This document shows, one piece after another, positions 7,572 to 15,981 of a DNA stretch of 64,000 nucleotides. The DNA is taken from the NCBI GenBank assembly GCA_027037055.1, contig JALWBR010000022.1, forward strand, positions 1 to 64,000, written 5' to 3'. The notes beneath the pieces were generated by a model. That model ran no database searches. It saw only the letters and a list, made by a program, of their open reading frames with translations, and was not told where the DNA came from. The position numbers were made by a program, and so were the translations under genes. Every line of letters begins with the position of its first letter. Positions within the stretch are counted from its first letter, which is position 1. Origin of the DNA: Aquificales bacterium. GTDB taxonomy: Bacteria; Aquificota; Aquificia; Aquificales; Aquificaceae.

Positions 7572-9011
7572 ATGAAACTCAGTACGGAGGCTAAGGTAGG
7601 TTTATTTGTTCTTATAGGTGCTATCTCCTTTGCACTTACTATTCTCATATTCGGAGAAATACCTTTTTTCAAACAAAAAACTAAGAAGTATTCCGTTCTT
7701 TTCACGGATGTAGCTGGGCTTTCTGAGGGTGCGGAGGTAAGGGTTGCGGGTATAAAAACAGGCAGGGTAACCGGTTTCAGAATAGAAGAGGGTAAGGTTC
7801 GCGTCTTCTTTGAGATAAGGGAAGATATACCAGTATATAAAAATGCCACCGCATCCATAGGAACCCTCGGCTTTATGGGAGACAAGTATCTTGCAATATA
7901 TCCGGGAACTCCCGATGCGGGTATCCTTGAAGAAAATTCGGAAATAAGGAGGGTTACAAAGATATCGGACATGGATTACCTCATAAGGGAGCTTACTATA
8001 ACATCAAGAAATATATCCGAGCTTACAAGGGATCTTGCGGAGATAATAAGGGAAAACAAGGAAAGTATAAATAGGATAATAGAAAACCTTGAAAATACCT
8101 TGGAGACAACAAAGAAACTTACCGAGAACATAAACAGACTTATAGTCCTTAATGAAAAACATATAAATGAAACCGCGGAGAACATAAATGTACTTACCGC
8201 TTCCCTCAAGGAATCCCTGCCGGAGCTTCTTGAGGAGATGAAGGAAATATCCCAAGAGCTTGAAGCAATTCTAAAAGAAAATAGAACAAACATAGCTGAA
8301 TTTACCGAGGATTTAAAGGAAATTTCAGAGAAGATAAATAAAATAGTTACAAAGATTGAAAAGGGAGAAGGATTCCTCGGAAAGATTATCCATGATGAAA
8401 AGATGTATGAGGATATCCAATCGGGTGTTTCTTTATTTAGCGAAATGGGTCAAACCGTAACAAAAACCGTACTTTACATAGGTATGAGGGGGGAAGTTTA
8501 TAAGAACTGGGACGGTAAGGGCATTTTCACGGTAAGGGTGCAACCTGATGACAAGAAATATTACTTAGTGGAAATCGTAGGTGATTCAAGGGGCAGGGTT
8601 TATGTAGAAGAGCTTTCCAACAACGAATTTATAGTAAGAAAACAGTTTGCGCCGGAAATAACACTTCAGTATGCAAGGATATTCGGAACGGATCTTGGAA
8701 AGTTCGTAGTAAGGGGAGGATTAAAGGAGTCAACGGGGGGATTCGGTTTTGATTATGTACTTTCGGGAAGAATAAAGCTGTTTTCCGATGTTTGGGACTT
8801 CGGCAGAAGGAACCCTTCAACGGGGGGTGAGATGAGTCCAAATCTGCAAATAGGAATAAGGGCAAGGGTAAAGGGATCCTTTTACCTAACCGTAGGTGGG
8901 GATGAACTTCTGAATAATTACTTTAGGGGTGCCTTTGTAGGTGCAGGGCTTATGTTTACAGACCAAGACCTTAAGTATATGATGGGAAGTTTAAGCTTAC
9001 CCCTACCGTGA
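7572..9011 (+). CDS. MCE (MlaD-family) lipid-transport protein
   Basis: A 479-aa protein. A single N-terminal transmembrane anchor (about 8-28) is followed by one MCE domain (about 38-115: LF.DV.GL..GA.VRVAGI..GRV, then [10 protein letters not shown]). A long coiled coil follows (about 130-265), then a C-terminal region of about 200 residues rich in amphipathic beta-strands. MCE proteins form periplasmic hexamers that carry lipids between the two membranes of diderm bacteria, usually with an ABC permease and ATPase that are not seen here. The beta-rich C-terminus could contact the outer membrane; that is inference. It is translated after the 43-aa membrane ORF and overlaps convergent hemC by 9 bases. 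Confidence 0.85.
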   Translation: MKLSTEAKVGLFVLIGAISFALTILIFGEIPFFKQKTKKYSVLFTDVAGLSEGAEVRVAGIKTGRVTGFRIEEGKVRVFFEIREDIPVYKNATASIGTLGFMGDKYLAIYPGTPDAGILEENSEIRRVTKISDMDYLIRELTITSRNISELTRDLAEIIRENKESINRIIENLENTLETTKKLTENINRLIVLNEKHINETAENINVLTASLKESLPELLEEMKEISQELEAILKENRTNIAEFTEDLKEISEKINKIVTKIEKGEGFLGKIIHDEKMYEDIQSGVSLFSEMGQTVTKTVLYIGMRGEVYKNWDGKGIFTVRVQPDDKKYYLVEIVGDSRGRVYVEELSNNEFIVRKQFAPEITLQYARIFGTDLGKFVVRGGLKESTGGFGFDYVLSGRIKLFSDVWDFGRRNPSTGGEMSPNLQIGIRARVKGSFYLTVGGDELLNNYFRGAFVGAGLMFTDQDLKYMMGSLSLPLP

Positions 9012-9923
9012 TCTGTATATTTCATCAAGAATCTCCTTTCCGCCCCTATCAAGTATAGATCTGGCAAGCCTTATCCCGACTTTTTCCGCCTCTTCCATGC
9101 TTCCTTCTTCCGTACACTCTATAAACCTTTCACCTTCAAGGTCAGAGACAAATCCCCTTATCCTTACCTTTCCGTCTTCTACAACGCAGTGAGCGCCCAT
9201 GGGAACCTGACATCCCCCTTCAAGCTCTCTAAGGAAAGCCCTTTCACAAAAGGCGGATATCATACTTTCCTCATCGTTTAAAAATCCTATTATCTCCTCT
9301 ATCTCTTTATCGCCTTCCCTTATCTCCACCGCAAGGCTACCCTGACCTACCGCGGGTATAAGATAATCAAGTACTTCCGTTACCCTCTCAAGATATCCCA
9401 TCCTCTTTACACCTGCCTTGGCAAGAATTATGGCATCATACAAACCTTCATCAAGCTTTCTCATTCTCGTATCCACATTACCCCTAAGTACCTTCACATT
9501 AAGATCCCTTCTTAACCTCTTAATCTGCACACTCCTTCTCAATGATGATGTACCTATCGTACTGCCTTCCTCCATTTCCATCAAACCCTTACCGTTTCTT
9601 GAAATCAAAACATCGTAGGGATCTTCCCTTTTTGTAACCGCTCCTATCTTTAAACCCTCTGGCAGTACAACGGGCATATCCTTAAGTGAGTGAACCGCAA
9701 GGTCAATGTCTCCCCTTAAAAGGGCTTCCTCTATCTCTTTAACAAAAAGCCCCTTTCCCCCTATTTTTGCAAGGGGTGAGTCAAGGATCTTGTCCCCCGT
9801 TGTAGTGATTTTTACAAGCTCAACTTCAATACCGTGTCTTTTTTCTATTGCCTCTTTAACATAATTTGCCTGCCAGAGGGCAAGTTTACTCTTCCGCGTT
9901 CCTATGCGAATCTTCTTTCTCAT
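9003..9923 (-). CDS. hemC: Hydroxymethylbilane synthase (porphobilinogen deaminase)
   Basis: A 306-aa enzyme that polymerises four porphobilinogens to hydroxymethylbilane in haem and cobalamin synthesis. Visible signatures are the N-terminal RIGTRKS.LA, the catalytic Asp in HSLKD (D82), RRS, and the dipyrromethane cofactor-binding Cys238 in GGCQVP. Length is normal. The ATG overlaps the end of the upstream MATE gene by 38 bases, so translation is probably coupled to it. The products feed the c-type cytochrome and the B12-dependent reductase encoded in this window. The 3' end overlaps the convergent MCE gene by 9 bases. Confidence 0.96.
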   Translation of the reverse strand: MRKKIRIGTRKSKLALWQANYVKEAIEKRHGIEVELVKITTTGDKILDSPLAKIGGKGLFVKEIEEALLRGDIDLAVHSLKDMPVVLPEGLKIGAVTKREDPYDVLISRNGKGLMEMEEGSTIGTSSLRRSVQIKRLRRDLNVKVLRGNVDTRMRKLDEGLYDAIILAKAGVKRMGYLERVTEVLDYLIPAVGQGSLAVEIREGDKEIEEIIGFLNDEESMISAFCERAFLRELEGGCQVPMGAHCVVEDGKVRIRGFVSDLEGERFIECTEEGSMEEAEKVGIRLARSILDRGGKEILDEIYRSR

Positions 9924-11277
9924 GGTAAGTATTATATTCTGGGGAGGATGTGTATCTTTTGAAAAATAAAAAAAACATAAAACATCTCAGAAAGGTCTCA
10001 ACGGTCATCATTACCCAGGGTACCAACGGTGAGTAAATAATTTTTAGAATTAAATAGGAAGGGGCTATCCTGAAGAGCCAGAAAGACAGGATATTTATAA
10101 AAAGCGGTATATGGGTCTTTCCCATTCCTTTAAGACCTCCAGAAAATATAAAGGCAAGGGAAAGGGGTATCTGGGATATGCCGACTATTATAAGATAATA
10201 GCTTGCGTATTTTATAATATCCGGATCCCGTGTAAAGGGCAGGGCGAGTATATCGGGAAAAAGGATAAACACAATACCCAGCAATCCCATAAAAAGGGAG
10301 GAAAGTACCGCAGTTATAAACACACCCTTTTTAACTCCGTAGAAATTCTTTGCACCGAAGTTCTGCCCCGCTATTATGGAAGATGCAACCATAAAACCGA
10401 ATCCTACCATAAAGGATACACTCTCTATCCTCAAACCTACCTGATGGGCTGCGAGTATGTGATCGCCGAAAGGGGCAAGAAGACCTACAAATATATTAAA
10501 GGAAAGGGTTGTTAAAACCCTTTCTATCATGGTAGGAAAACCTATACGGAAAAAGCTTAAAATGTCCTGAGTCTTTATACTAAAACCTATGGTAAAGGGT
10601 CTTTTTAAAATAACAAGCAAATAAAGGTAAATGAAAAATCCCACAATTTCAGAGAGGACTATACCTACACCCGCCCCCTTAACACCCATCTGAGGGAATC
10701 CCATATTTCCGTATATAAGTAGGTATGAGGTGGTTATATTTATAACATTCATGACAATTGCCACCTTAAAGGTTGTTTTTGTATTACCCCTTCCGTTTAA
10801 TGCGCCATAGATGGTATTTGTAAGGAACCCTACGGTTATAAAAAGAAATATGGGTTCAAGATACTGACCTGAAAGCTCTATAACCCTATCAGAGGCACCC
10901 ATCACACTCTGAATGAAAAGGACGAGATCCTTTCCGAAAAAGGTAAGAGGCAAGGCTATGATAAAGGATACTATCAGTCCCAAACCGACAATACCTTCAA
11001 CCTTCTCACCCGCCCCCGTTTTTTGTGCAACGAGTACGGATGTCCCCGTATAAGAGAGAGCCATTAGTGAGTATATAAACCACAGGAGACTTGCGCTGAA
11101 ACCCACAGCGGCAACTTCCGACTCACCAAGACCAGAAACGAGTATGATGGAGAAGGCACTCTCCACCGTGTACAGAAGATTTGACAGTATTACGGGATAG
11201 GCAAGCCTAAGTATCTTCTTTACAATACTTTTATTACCTTCAGACGGATCTATAATAATGTCATTTTTTTCGGACAT
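9886..11277 (-). CDS. MATE-family efflux transporter
   Basis: A 463-aa integral membrane protein with about 12 hydrophobic segments in two homologous halves, as in MATE (NorM/DinF-type) transporters. These export cations, drugs or lipid-linked compounds using Na+ or H+ gradients. Typical segments are seen: a basic N-terminus then [14 protein letters not shown], the loop G.GES.VAA.GF, G.GNTKTT and GMGKTHIPL. The substrate cannot be predicted. It starts 17 bases inside the patatin gene and overlaps hemC at its 3' end, forming a four-gene chain ispF, patatin, MATE, hemC. Confidence 0.88.
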   Translation of the reverse strand: MSEKNDIIIDPSEGNKSIVKKILRLAYPVILSNLLYTVESAFSIILVSGLGESEVAAVGFSASLLWFIYSLMALSYTGTSVLVAQKTGAGEKVEGIVGLGLIVSFIIALPLTFFGKDLVLFIQSVMGASDRVIELSGQYLEPIFLFITVGFLTNTIYGALNGRGNTKTTFKVAIVMNVINITTSYLLIYGNMGFPQMGVKGAGVGIVLSEIVGFFIYLYLLVILKRPFTIGFSIKTQDILSFFRIGFPTMIERVLTTLSFNIFVGLLAPFGDHILAAHQVGLRIESVSFMVGFGFMVASSIIAGQNFGAKNFYGVKKGVFITAVLSSLFMGLLGIVFILFPDILALPFTRDPDIIKYASYYLIIVGISQIPLSLAFIFSGGLKGMGKTHIPLFINILSFWLFRIAPSYLILKIIYSPLVPWVMMTVETFLRCFMFFLFFKRYTSSPEYNTYHEKEDSHRNAEE

Positions 11278-12013
11278 AATCTTCCATTATCTTATAAGCG
11301 GATCTGTATCCTATCTCATAAATCTCATCCATCTTACCCACATCTAAGTAGGAGTAACCCCTTAAATCCGGTTCTATGACTATATCACACATTTCCTTAC
11401 TTTTATTAACATTAGATCTTACCGCAAGTAGAAAGCTCCTTATTAGTATGCCTATTACATTCGTGGGTTCCCTTTCAAAGTATAAAGGGTTCACCTCAAC
11501 ACCGACCTTTTTATTTTTACTTTTTATAATAGGTTTCACGGGCAGGTTATCCGTTATACCACCGTCAACAAGCAAGTACTTACCGTAAGCAACCGGCTCA
11601 AATATACCAGGCAAGGCACAGCTTCCCAAAAGTATAGGTACAAGCTCGCCTTTACTGAAATACAGCGTCTCCCCGCTCCTTATATCCAAGCTACATATAT
11701 AAATACTTTTTGGAAGGTCTTCCAACCTTTCAAAATCTATAAGTTCCCTAAGTTTTCTCTCCGCCTTTCTGAAAGATACAAAGCCAAGACCCGGAATCTT
11801 TGGCCTTAAAAGGGTAAACCAGTTTATCTCTTTAAGTAAACCCATCATTTCCTCTGGCTTGTAACCAGCGGAATAGAATACACCCACTATGGCTCCCGCA
11901 CTTACACAGCTTATAACATCAACATCTATACCCAAATCCTCAAGTGCCTTTAAAACACCTATGTGGGCTATCCCCCTCGCAGCACCGCCGGAAAGTATAA
12001 GATCAACCTTCAT
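11261..12013 (-). CDS. Patatin-like phospholipase/acyl hydrolase (RssA-type)
   Basis: A 250-aa alpha/beta hydrolase of the patatin family. It has the oxyanion-hole segment GGAARGIAHIG (about 9-19). The nucleophile motif is C-V-S38-A-G, where the usual first Gly of GxSxG is replaced by Cys. The catalytic Asp150 is in DGGITDNLPV. The Ser-Asp dyad is intact, so it is probably an active lipid acyl hydrolase, cytosolic or membrane-associated. Its substrate and role are unknown. It overlaps ispF by 11 bases at its start and the MATE gene by 17 bases at its end. Confidence 0.85.
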   Translation of the reverse strand: MKVDLILSGGAARGIAHIGVLKALEDLGIDVDVISCVSAGAIVGVFYSAGYKPEEMMGLLKEINWFTLLRPKIPGLGFVSFRKAERKLRELIDFERLEDLPKSIYICSLDIRSGETLYFSKGELVPILLGSCALPGIFEPVAYGKYLLVDGGITDNLPVKPIIKSKNKKVGVEVNPLYFEREPTNVIGILIRSFLLAVRSNVNKSKEMCDIVIEPDLRGYSYLDVGKMDEIYEIGYRSAYKIMEDYVRKK

Positions 12014-12479
12014 TACTGCAAGTCCTCAAAAGAACAACACACTGGCACATAATACCCTCAACAACTATACCCTCAGGTCTTTTACCTTTCAAGGATATAA
12101 GGGAAGGATCTATCCCCATAAGGTTTCCTATACTCTCTTTTATCCTGTCCTTGTAAGGTGAGATCTTCGGCTCATCCGCAATGATAACACAATCAATGTT
12201 ACACACTTCATAACCCTTTTCCTTCATCCTCCTTAAGGCTTCCCGCAGGAAGGTGGAAGACCTTTCTCCCTTCCACCTATCATCCTTATCGCTGAAAATC
12301 TCTCCTATATCCCTATCACCTATGGCACCGAGTATTGCATCCGTAATGGCATGAAGGACTACATCACCGTCAGAGTGGCCCGCAAGTCCCTTAGGAAAAT
12401 CTATCCTGATACCCCCGAGATAAAGGGGCTTTTTATCATCAAAGGAGTGGGAATCTGTTCCAAGTCCTACCCTATACAT
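12003..12479 (-). CDS. ispF: 2-C-methyl-D-erythritol 2,4-cyclodiphosphate synthase
   Basis: A 158-aa trimeric zinc enzyme that makes MEcPP, the substrate of IspG, in the non-mevalonate isoprenoid pathway. The metal ligands D9, H11 (GTDSHSF) and H43 are present, together with the HSDGDVVLHAI motif (H35 to I45). The C-terminal segment before VVLL is a little unusual: family members have a Gly/Thr-rich EGLGF loop there, and this one has RPEGIVVEGIMCQC. The start at 12479 is 28 bases from the divergent mnmA start, so the two share a promoter region. Confidence 0.95.
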   Translation of the reverse strand: MYRVGLGTDSHSFDDKKPLYLGGIRIDFPKGLAGHSDGDVVLHAITDAILGAIGDRDIGEIFSDKDDRWKGERSSTFLREALRRMKEKGYEVCNIDCVIIADEPKISPYKDRIKESIGNLMGIDPSLISLKGKRPEGIVVEGIMCQCVVLLRTCSNEG

Positions 12480-12507
12480 ATTACTTTGTCCTATATTTTA
12501 TTATCCC

Positions 12508-13575
12508 ATGAGGATAGCTGTAGGAATGAGCGGAGGTGTTGACAGCAGTGTTTCCGCCCTCTTGCTAAAGGAGAAGGGACATGAAGTAATTGGAGTTACC
12601 CTAAGATTTCATAAGGAAGAAGTATGTGAGGGTATAAATGTATGCTGTTCACCTCAGGATGTAAGGGATGCGGTAAGGGTGTCAGAGATACTGGGCATCC
12701 CTCATATAACCCTCAGCTGGGAAGATATATTTGGAGAAAGGGTTATAAACTACTTTATCAGCGAATCTTTAAAGGGTAAAACACCCAACGCCTGTGCTAT
12801 ATGCAACAGGGATGTTAAGACAGCCTTCCTCGCCCTTTATCTTAATAAAGTGGCGGATATAGACAGATTGGCAACGGGTCATTACATACTTAAGGAGGAA
12901 ACAAAGGAATACGGCACGGTATTAAAAAGACCTAAGGATAGGAAAAAGGATCAAACATACTTCATGGCTCTTATACCGTCCGAAATAGTACCTATGCTTG
13001 AATTCCCCTTAGGTAATATGACAAAGGATGAGGTGAGGAAAATAGCGGAAGATTATAAGCTTCCCGTCTCGGATAAAAGGGAATCCCAAGAGCTGTGCTT
13101 TCTTATGGGAAAGAGTCCGGGAGAGTTCTTGGAAGAAAAGGTGGGAAGCAGAAAAGGTAAGATCGTCCATATATCCGGTAAGACATTGGGTGAACATAGG
13201 GGTTTGTTCCATTACACAATAGGACAGAGAAGGGGATTGGGAATCTCATGGAAGTCTCCCCTTTATGTTATTGATATTGATCCAGAAACCAACACCCTCT
13301 TTGTTGCGGAAGAGGAGTTTCTTTACGGTGATAGACTGTTCGTAAAGGACATAAACTTTATAGTACCTAAGGAAAATTGGAAGGATGTTCAAGCCCAGAT
13401 AAGATACAGAAGCAAGCCCGCACCTGTAAAAGATATAAAGGAAAAGGATGGAGGTTATGAAGTTATATTCGGAGAGAAGGTAAGGGGTATAACTCCTGGA
13501 CAGATAGTTGCCTTCTATGATGGTGATATATTACTGGGGGGAGCGGTAATAGAAAGGGAAGATTATTTGGCTTGA
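12508..13575 (+). CDS. mnmA: tRNA-specific 2-thiouridylase
   Basis: A 355-aa ATP pyrophosphatase that thiolates U34 of tRNAs for Lys, Glu and Gln. The PP-loop SGGVDSS spans residues 8-14. The catalytic Cys pair corresponds to C99 (within CAIC) and C197 (ELCF). The C-terminal region IGQRRGLGI and the beta-barrel domain are typical of the family. ATG is preceded by TATATT ending 10 bases upstream, with no Shine-Dalgarno, so a leaderless transcript is likely. Together with trmFO, trmD and queE it belongs to the tRNA-modification set in this window. Its 3' end overlaps the convergent PEBP gene by 13 bases. Confidence 0.95.
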   Translation: MRIAVGMSGGVDSSVSALLLKEKGHEVIGVTLRFHKEEVCEGINVCCSPQDVRDAVRVSEILGIPHITLSWEDIFGERVINYFISESLKGKTPNACAICNRDVKTAFLALYLNKVADIDRLATGHYILKEETKEYGTVLKRPKDRKKDQTYFMALIPSEIVPMLEFPLGNMTKDEVRKIAEDYKLPVSDKRESQELCFLMGKSPGEFLEEKVGSRKGKIVHISGKTLGEHRGLFHYTIGQRRGLGISWKSPLYVIDIDPETNTLFVAEEEFLYGDRLFVKDINFIVPKENWKDVQAQIRYRSKPAPVKDIKEKDGGYEVIFGEKVRGITPGQIVAFYDGDILLGGAVIEREDYLA

Positions 13576-14114
13576 TACTTACCCGTTAGCCTTGCCTCGG
13601 CAAGTACACTTGATTCCATAGCTGATCTTACCTCATTCCATGTAGCACCTTCACTAAGACCGAGGGTATCCTTGCTCAAGGCGTAGAGTTCAAATACATA
13701 ATTGTGTGGAGGATCATCCGGGGGAGGACACGGTCCCGTGTAGCCTATTGTACCATCATCATTAAGTCCTTCCTTTATATTGTTGTCTTTACCAGATATC
13801 CCTTCAGCCAAACCCTTATAACTTGCGGGGATATCGTAAACAACCCAGTGTATATAATCACCACTCTTAGCATCGGGATCATGAACAAACAAAACATAAC
13901 TCTTCGTACCGGACGGAGGATTTTCCCATGAGAGGGGTGGAGATATGTTTTGACCACCAGGTTCATAAATACAAGCGTATTTAACGGGTATATCACCGCC
14001 GTCCACAAAAGCCTGACTTTTTAAAATGAAACCCTCTTCTTCCTTAGAGGCAACACCGCATCCTAAGGCAAATAATATAACGGAGATTATAAAAATGCCC
14101 GTAGACCTTACCAT
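13563..14114 (-). CDS. PEBP-family (YbhB/YbcL) lipoprotein
   Basis: A 183-aa protein with a lipoprotein signal (lipobox ALGC, Cys19) followed by a phosphatidylethanolamine-binding-protein domain. The two PEBP ligand motifs are seen: DPDA....YIHWVVYDIP and the GPCPPP loop followed by H-NYVFELYAL. Bacterial YbhB/YbcL proteins of this type occur in the cytoplasm or periplasm, and a lipidated form suggests periplasmic or outer-membrane location. The ligand is not known. It is divergent from aroK (20-base gap) and overlaps mnmA tail-to-tail by 13 bases. Confidence 0.87.
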   Translation of the reverse strand: MVRSTGIFIISVILFALGCGVASKEEEGFILKSQAFVDGGDIPVKYACIYEPGGQNISPPLSWENPPSGTKSYVLFVHDPDAKSGDYIHWVVYDIPASYKGLAEGISGKDNNIKEGLNDDGTIGYTGPCPPPDDPPHNYVFELYALSKDTLGLSEGATWNEVRSAMESSVLAEARLTGKYQAK

Positions 14115-14134
14115 ACTATATTTTTATTATATTC

Positions 14135-14641
14135 ATGGGAAAAAGGATATTTCTTATAGGGTTCATGGGAAGCGGAAAGACAACTATCGGTAAACTGCTT
14201 GCGGAAAGGCTCAGATGGAAATTCATAGATATTGATGAATTAATTGAAAGGAAGGAAGGGATGAATATAAGTGAAATCTTTAAGTATAAGGGTGAACCGT
14301 ACTTCAGAAAATTGGAAAGGGAGACTCTTGAGGAAGTAATTGATAAGAATGAACATACGGTGGTTGCAACGGGGGGAGGATTGGGAGCTAATCCGGAAGC
14401 CTTAGAATTGATGAAGAAAAGAGGATTGGTTGTATGGCTGGATGTTGATTTTGAAGAGTTTAAAAGGAGGTGTACAAAGGACGGAAACAGGCCCCTTTTG
14501 AGGCTCGGTGAAAAGGAATTGAAAGATCTTTTTGATAAAAGAAACTTAGTTTACAGGCAAGCTCACCTCCGAATAAATGCTTCTGAAAACTATGAAAATA
14601 TTCTTGAAAGTATAATGGAAAATCTCCCATGGAGAGAATAA
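14135..14641 (+). CDS. aroK: Shikimate kinase
   Basis: A 168-aa P-loop kinase that phosphorylates shikimate in chorismate synthesis. It shows the Walker A motif GFMGSGKTT near residue 8, the shikimate-binding Asp-Ile-Asp (FIDIDELIE), the arginines in YFRKLE, the triple glycine of VATGGG, and the lid R in GNRPLL. Length is normal. It starts 20 bases from the divergent PEBP gene, downstream of an AT-rich TATATT/TATTAT stretch. The last 13 bases overlap trmFO, so the two genes are cotranscribed. Confidence 0.95.
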   Translation: MGKRIFLIGFMGSGKTTIGKLLAERLRWKFIDIDELIERKEGMNISEIFKYKGEPYFRKLERETLEEVIDKNEHTVVATGGGLGANPEALELMKKRGLVVWLDVDFEEFKRRCTKDGNRPLLRLGEKELKDLFDKRNLVYRQAHLRINASENYENILESIMENLPWRE

Positions 14642-15933
14642 TAGTAATAGGCGGAGGATTGGCGGGATCGGAAGCGTCCTACAAAATAGCACAGGAAGGT
14701 ATAAAGGTAATCCTTTACGAGATGAGACCCAAGGTAAAGACACCTGCCCACAAGACGGATATGCTTGCAGAACTTGTTTGCAGTAACACCCTGGGAAGTA
14801 TTGAAACCACAACTGGTGCGGGTCTTTTAAAGGCGGAAATGAAACTTCTTGACTCCCTTGTTTTAAAAGTGGCGGAAGAGTCAACCGTACCTGCGGGCAA
14901 CGCCCTGGGTGTGGACAGGAATATATTTGCAAGTAAGATAACGGAAATAATAGAAAGTCACCCAAATATAGAAGTGATAAGGGAAGAAGTCAAGGAAATT
15001 CCTAAGGATGAGATAGTGATAGTTGCTTCCGGTCCCCTTACCTCCGATGCCCTATCCGAGAATATAAAGAAACTTGTTGGTTATGACCACCTTTACTTTT
15101 TTGATGCCATATCTCCCATCGTGGAAGCTGATTCGGTTGATTATTCAAAGGGCTTTTGGGGATCAAGGTACGGTAAAGGAGGGGACGATTACTTCAACTG
15201 CGTATTAACAGAGGAAGAGTACAAAAGATTTTATGAAGAACTTCTGAAGGCGGAGAAGGTGGAACCGAAAGATTTTGAGAAGGCGGTACATTTTGAAGGA
15301 TGTTTGCCTATTGAGGAAATGGCAAAAAGGGGCTATCAGACCCTGCTGTTTGGACCCATGAAACCAGTTGGTCTTAAGGACCCTTCCGGCAAACAACCCT
15401 TTGCGGTGGTCCAGCTGAGGAAGGAGGATAAAGAGGGCAAACTACTTTCTCTGGTCGGATTTCAAACTAAGATGACCTACAAAGAGCAAAAGAGGGTTTT
15501 AAGACTTATCCCCTGCCTACGAAACGCAGTTTTTGTAAGACTCGGTTCCATACACAGGAATACCTTCATCCAATCCAACAGGGTGCTTACACCCTTTTTG
15601 AACATGAGAAAGTATGAGAACATATTCTTTGCAGGTCAGATAACGGGCGTTGAAGGTTATACAGCCTCTGCGGCAACTGGTATATTGGCGGGAATCAATG
15701 CTGTGAGACTGCTTAAAGGAAAGGAACTTGTTGTTCCCCCAGAAGAAACCATGCTCGGATCCCTGGTAAGATACATAACACAAAAACAGGGGGAGCTACA
15801 ACCCATGAATCCCGTTTTCGGTCTCCTACCGCCTCTTCCGAACAGAATAAAGGATAAGGAGATGAGAAAGAAACTGATGGCGGAAAGGGCTATAAGGGCT
15901 ATGGAGAGGTGGGTAAAAGAAATTAAAAGTTGA
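14629..15933 (+). CDS. trmFO: Folate-dependent tRNA (uracil-54-C5)-methyltransferase
   Basis: A 434-aa flavoprotein that makes ribothymidine at position 54 of tRNA using methylene-tetrahydrofolate. The FAD-binding motif GGGLAGSEA is near the N-terminus, followed by YEMRP and AELVCSN. Further along are FEGCLPIEEMA.RG and the FAGQITGVEGY segment near the C-terminus, all diagnostic of TrmFO (formerly Gid). It overlaps aroK by 13 bases. The clpB promoter TTGACA begins within the last codons of this gene. Confidence 0.95.
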   Translation: MERIIVIGGGLAGSEASYKIAQEGIKVILYEMRPKVKTPAHKTDMLAELVCSNTLGSIETTTGAGLLKAEMKLLDSLVLKVAEESTVPAGNALGVDRNIFASKITEIIESHPNIEVIREEVKEIPKDEIVIVASGPLTSDALSENIKKLVGYDHLYFFDAISPIVEADSVDYSKGFWGSRYGKGGDDYFNCVLTEEEYKRFYEELLKAEKVEPKDFEKAVHFEGCLPIEEMAKRGYQTLLFGPMKPVGLKDPSGKQPFAVVQLRKEDKEGKLLSLVGFQTKMTYKEQKRVLRLIPCLRNAVFVRLGSIHRNTFIQSNRVLTPFLNMRKYENIFFAGQITGVEGYTASAATGILAGINAVRLLKGKELVVPPEETMLGSLVRYITQKQGELQPMNPVFGLLPPLPNRIKDKEMRKKLMAERAIRAMERWVKEIKS

Positions 15934-15975
15934 CAATATTACACTCAAAAAATATTATAATAGTTATTTAGGAGG
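15930..15975 (+). promoter_or_regulatory. clpB promoter and Shine-Dalgarno
   Basis: TTGACA (15930-15935) and TATTAT (15953-15958) are separated by 17 bases. A TATAAT overlaps at 15956-15961 with a 20-base spacing. AGGAGG (15970-15975) lies 6 bases before the clpB ATG. This is the best full sigma-70-type promoter with a normal leader in the window, in contrast to the leaderless starts elsewhere. No CIRCE-type inverted repeat is seen. Confidence 0.7.
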
Positions 15976-15981
15976 GTAAAG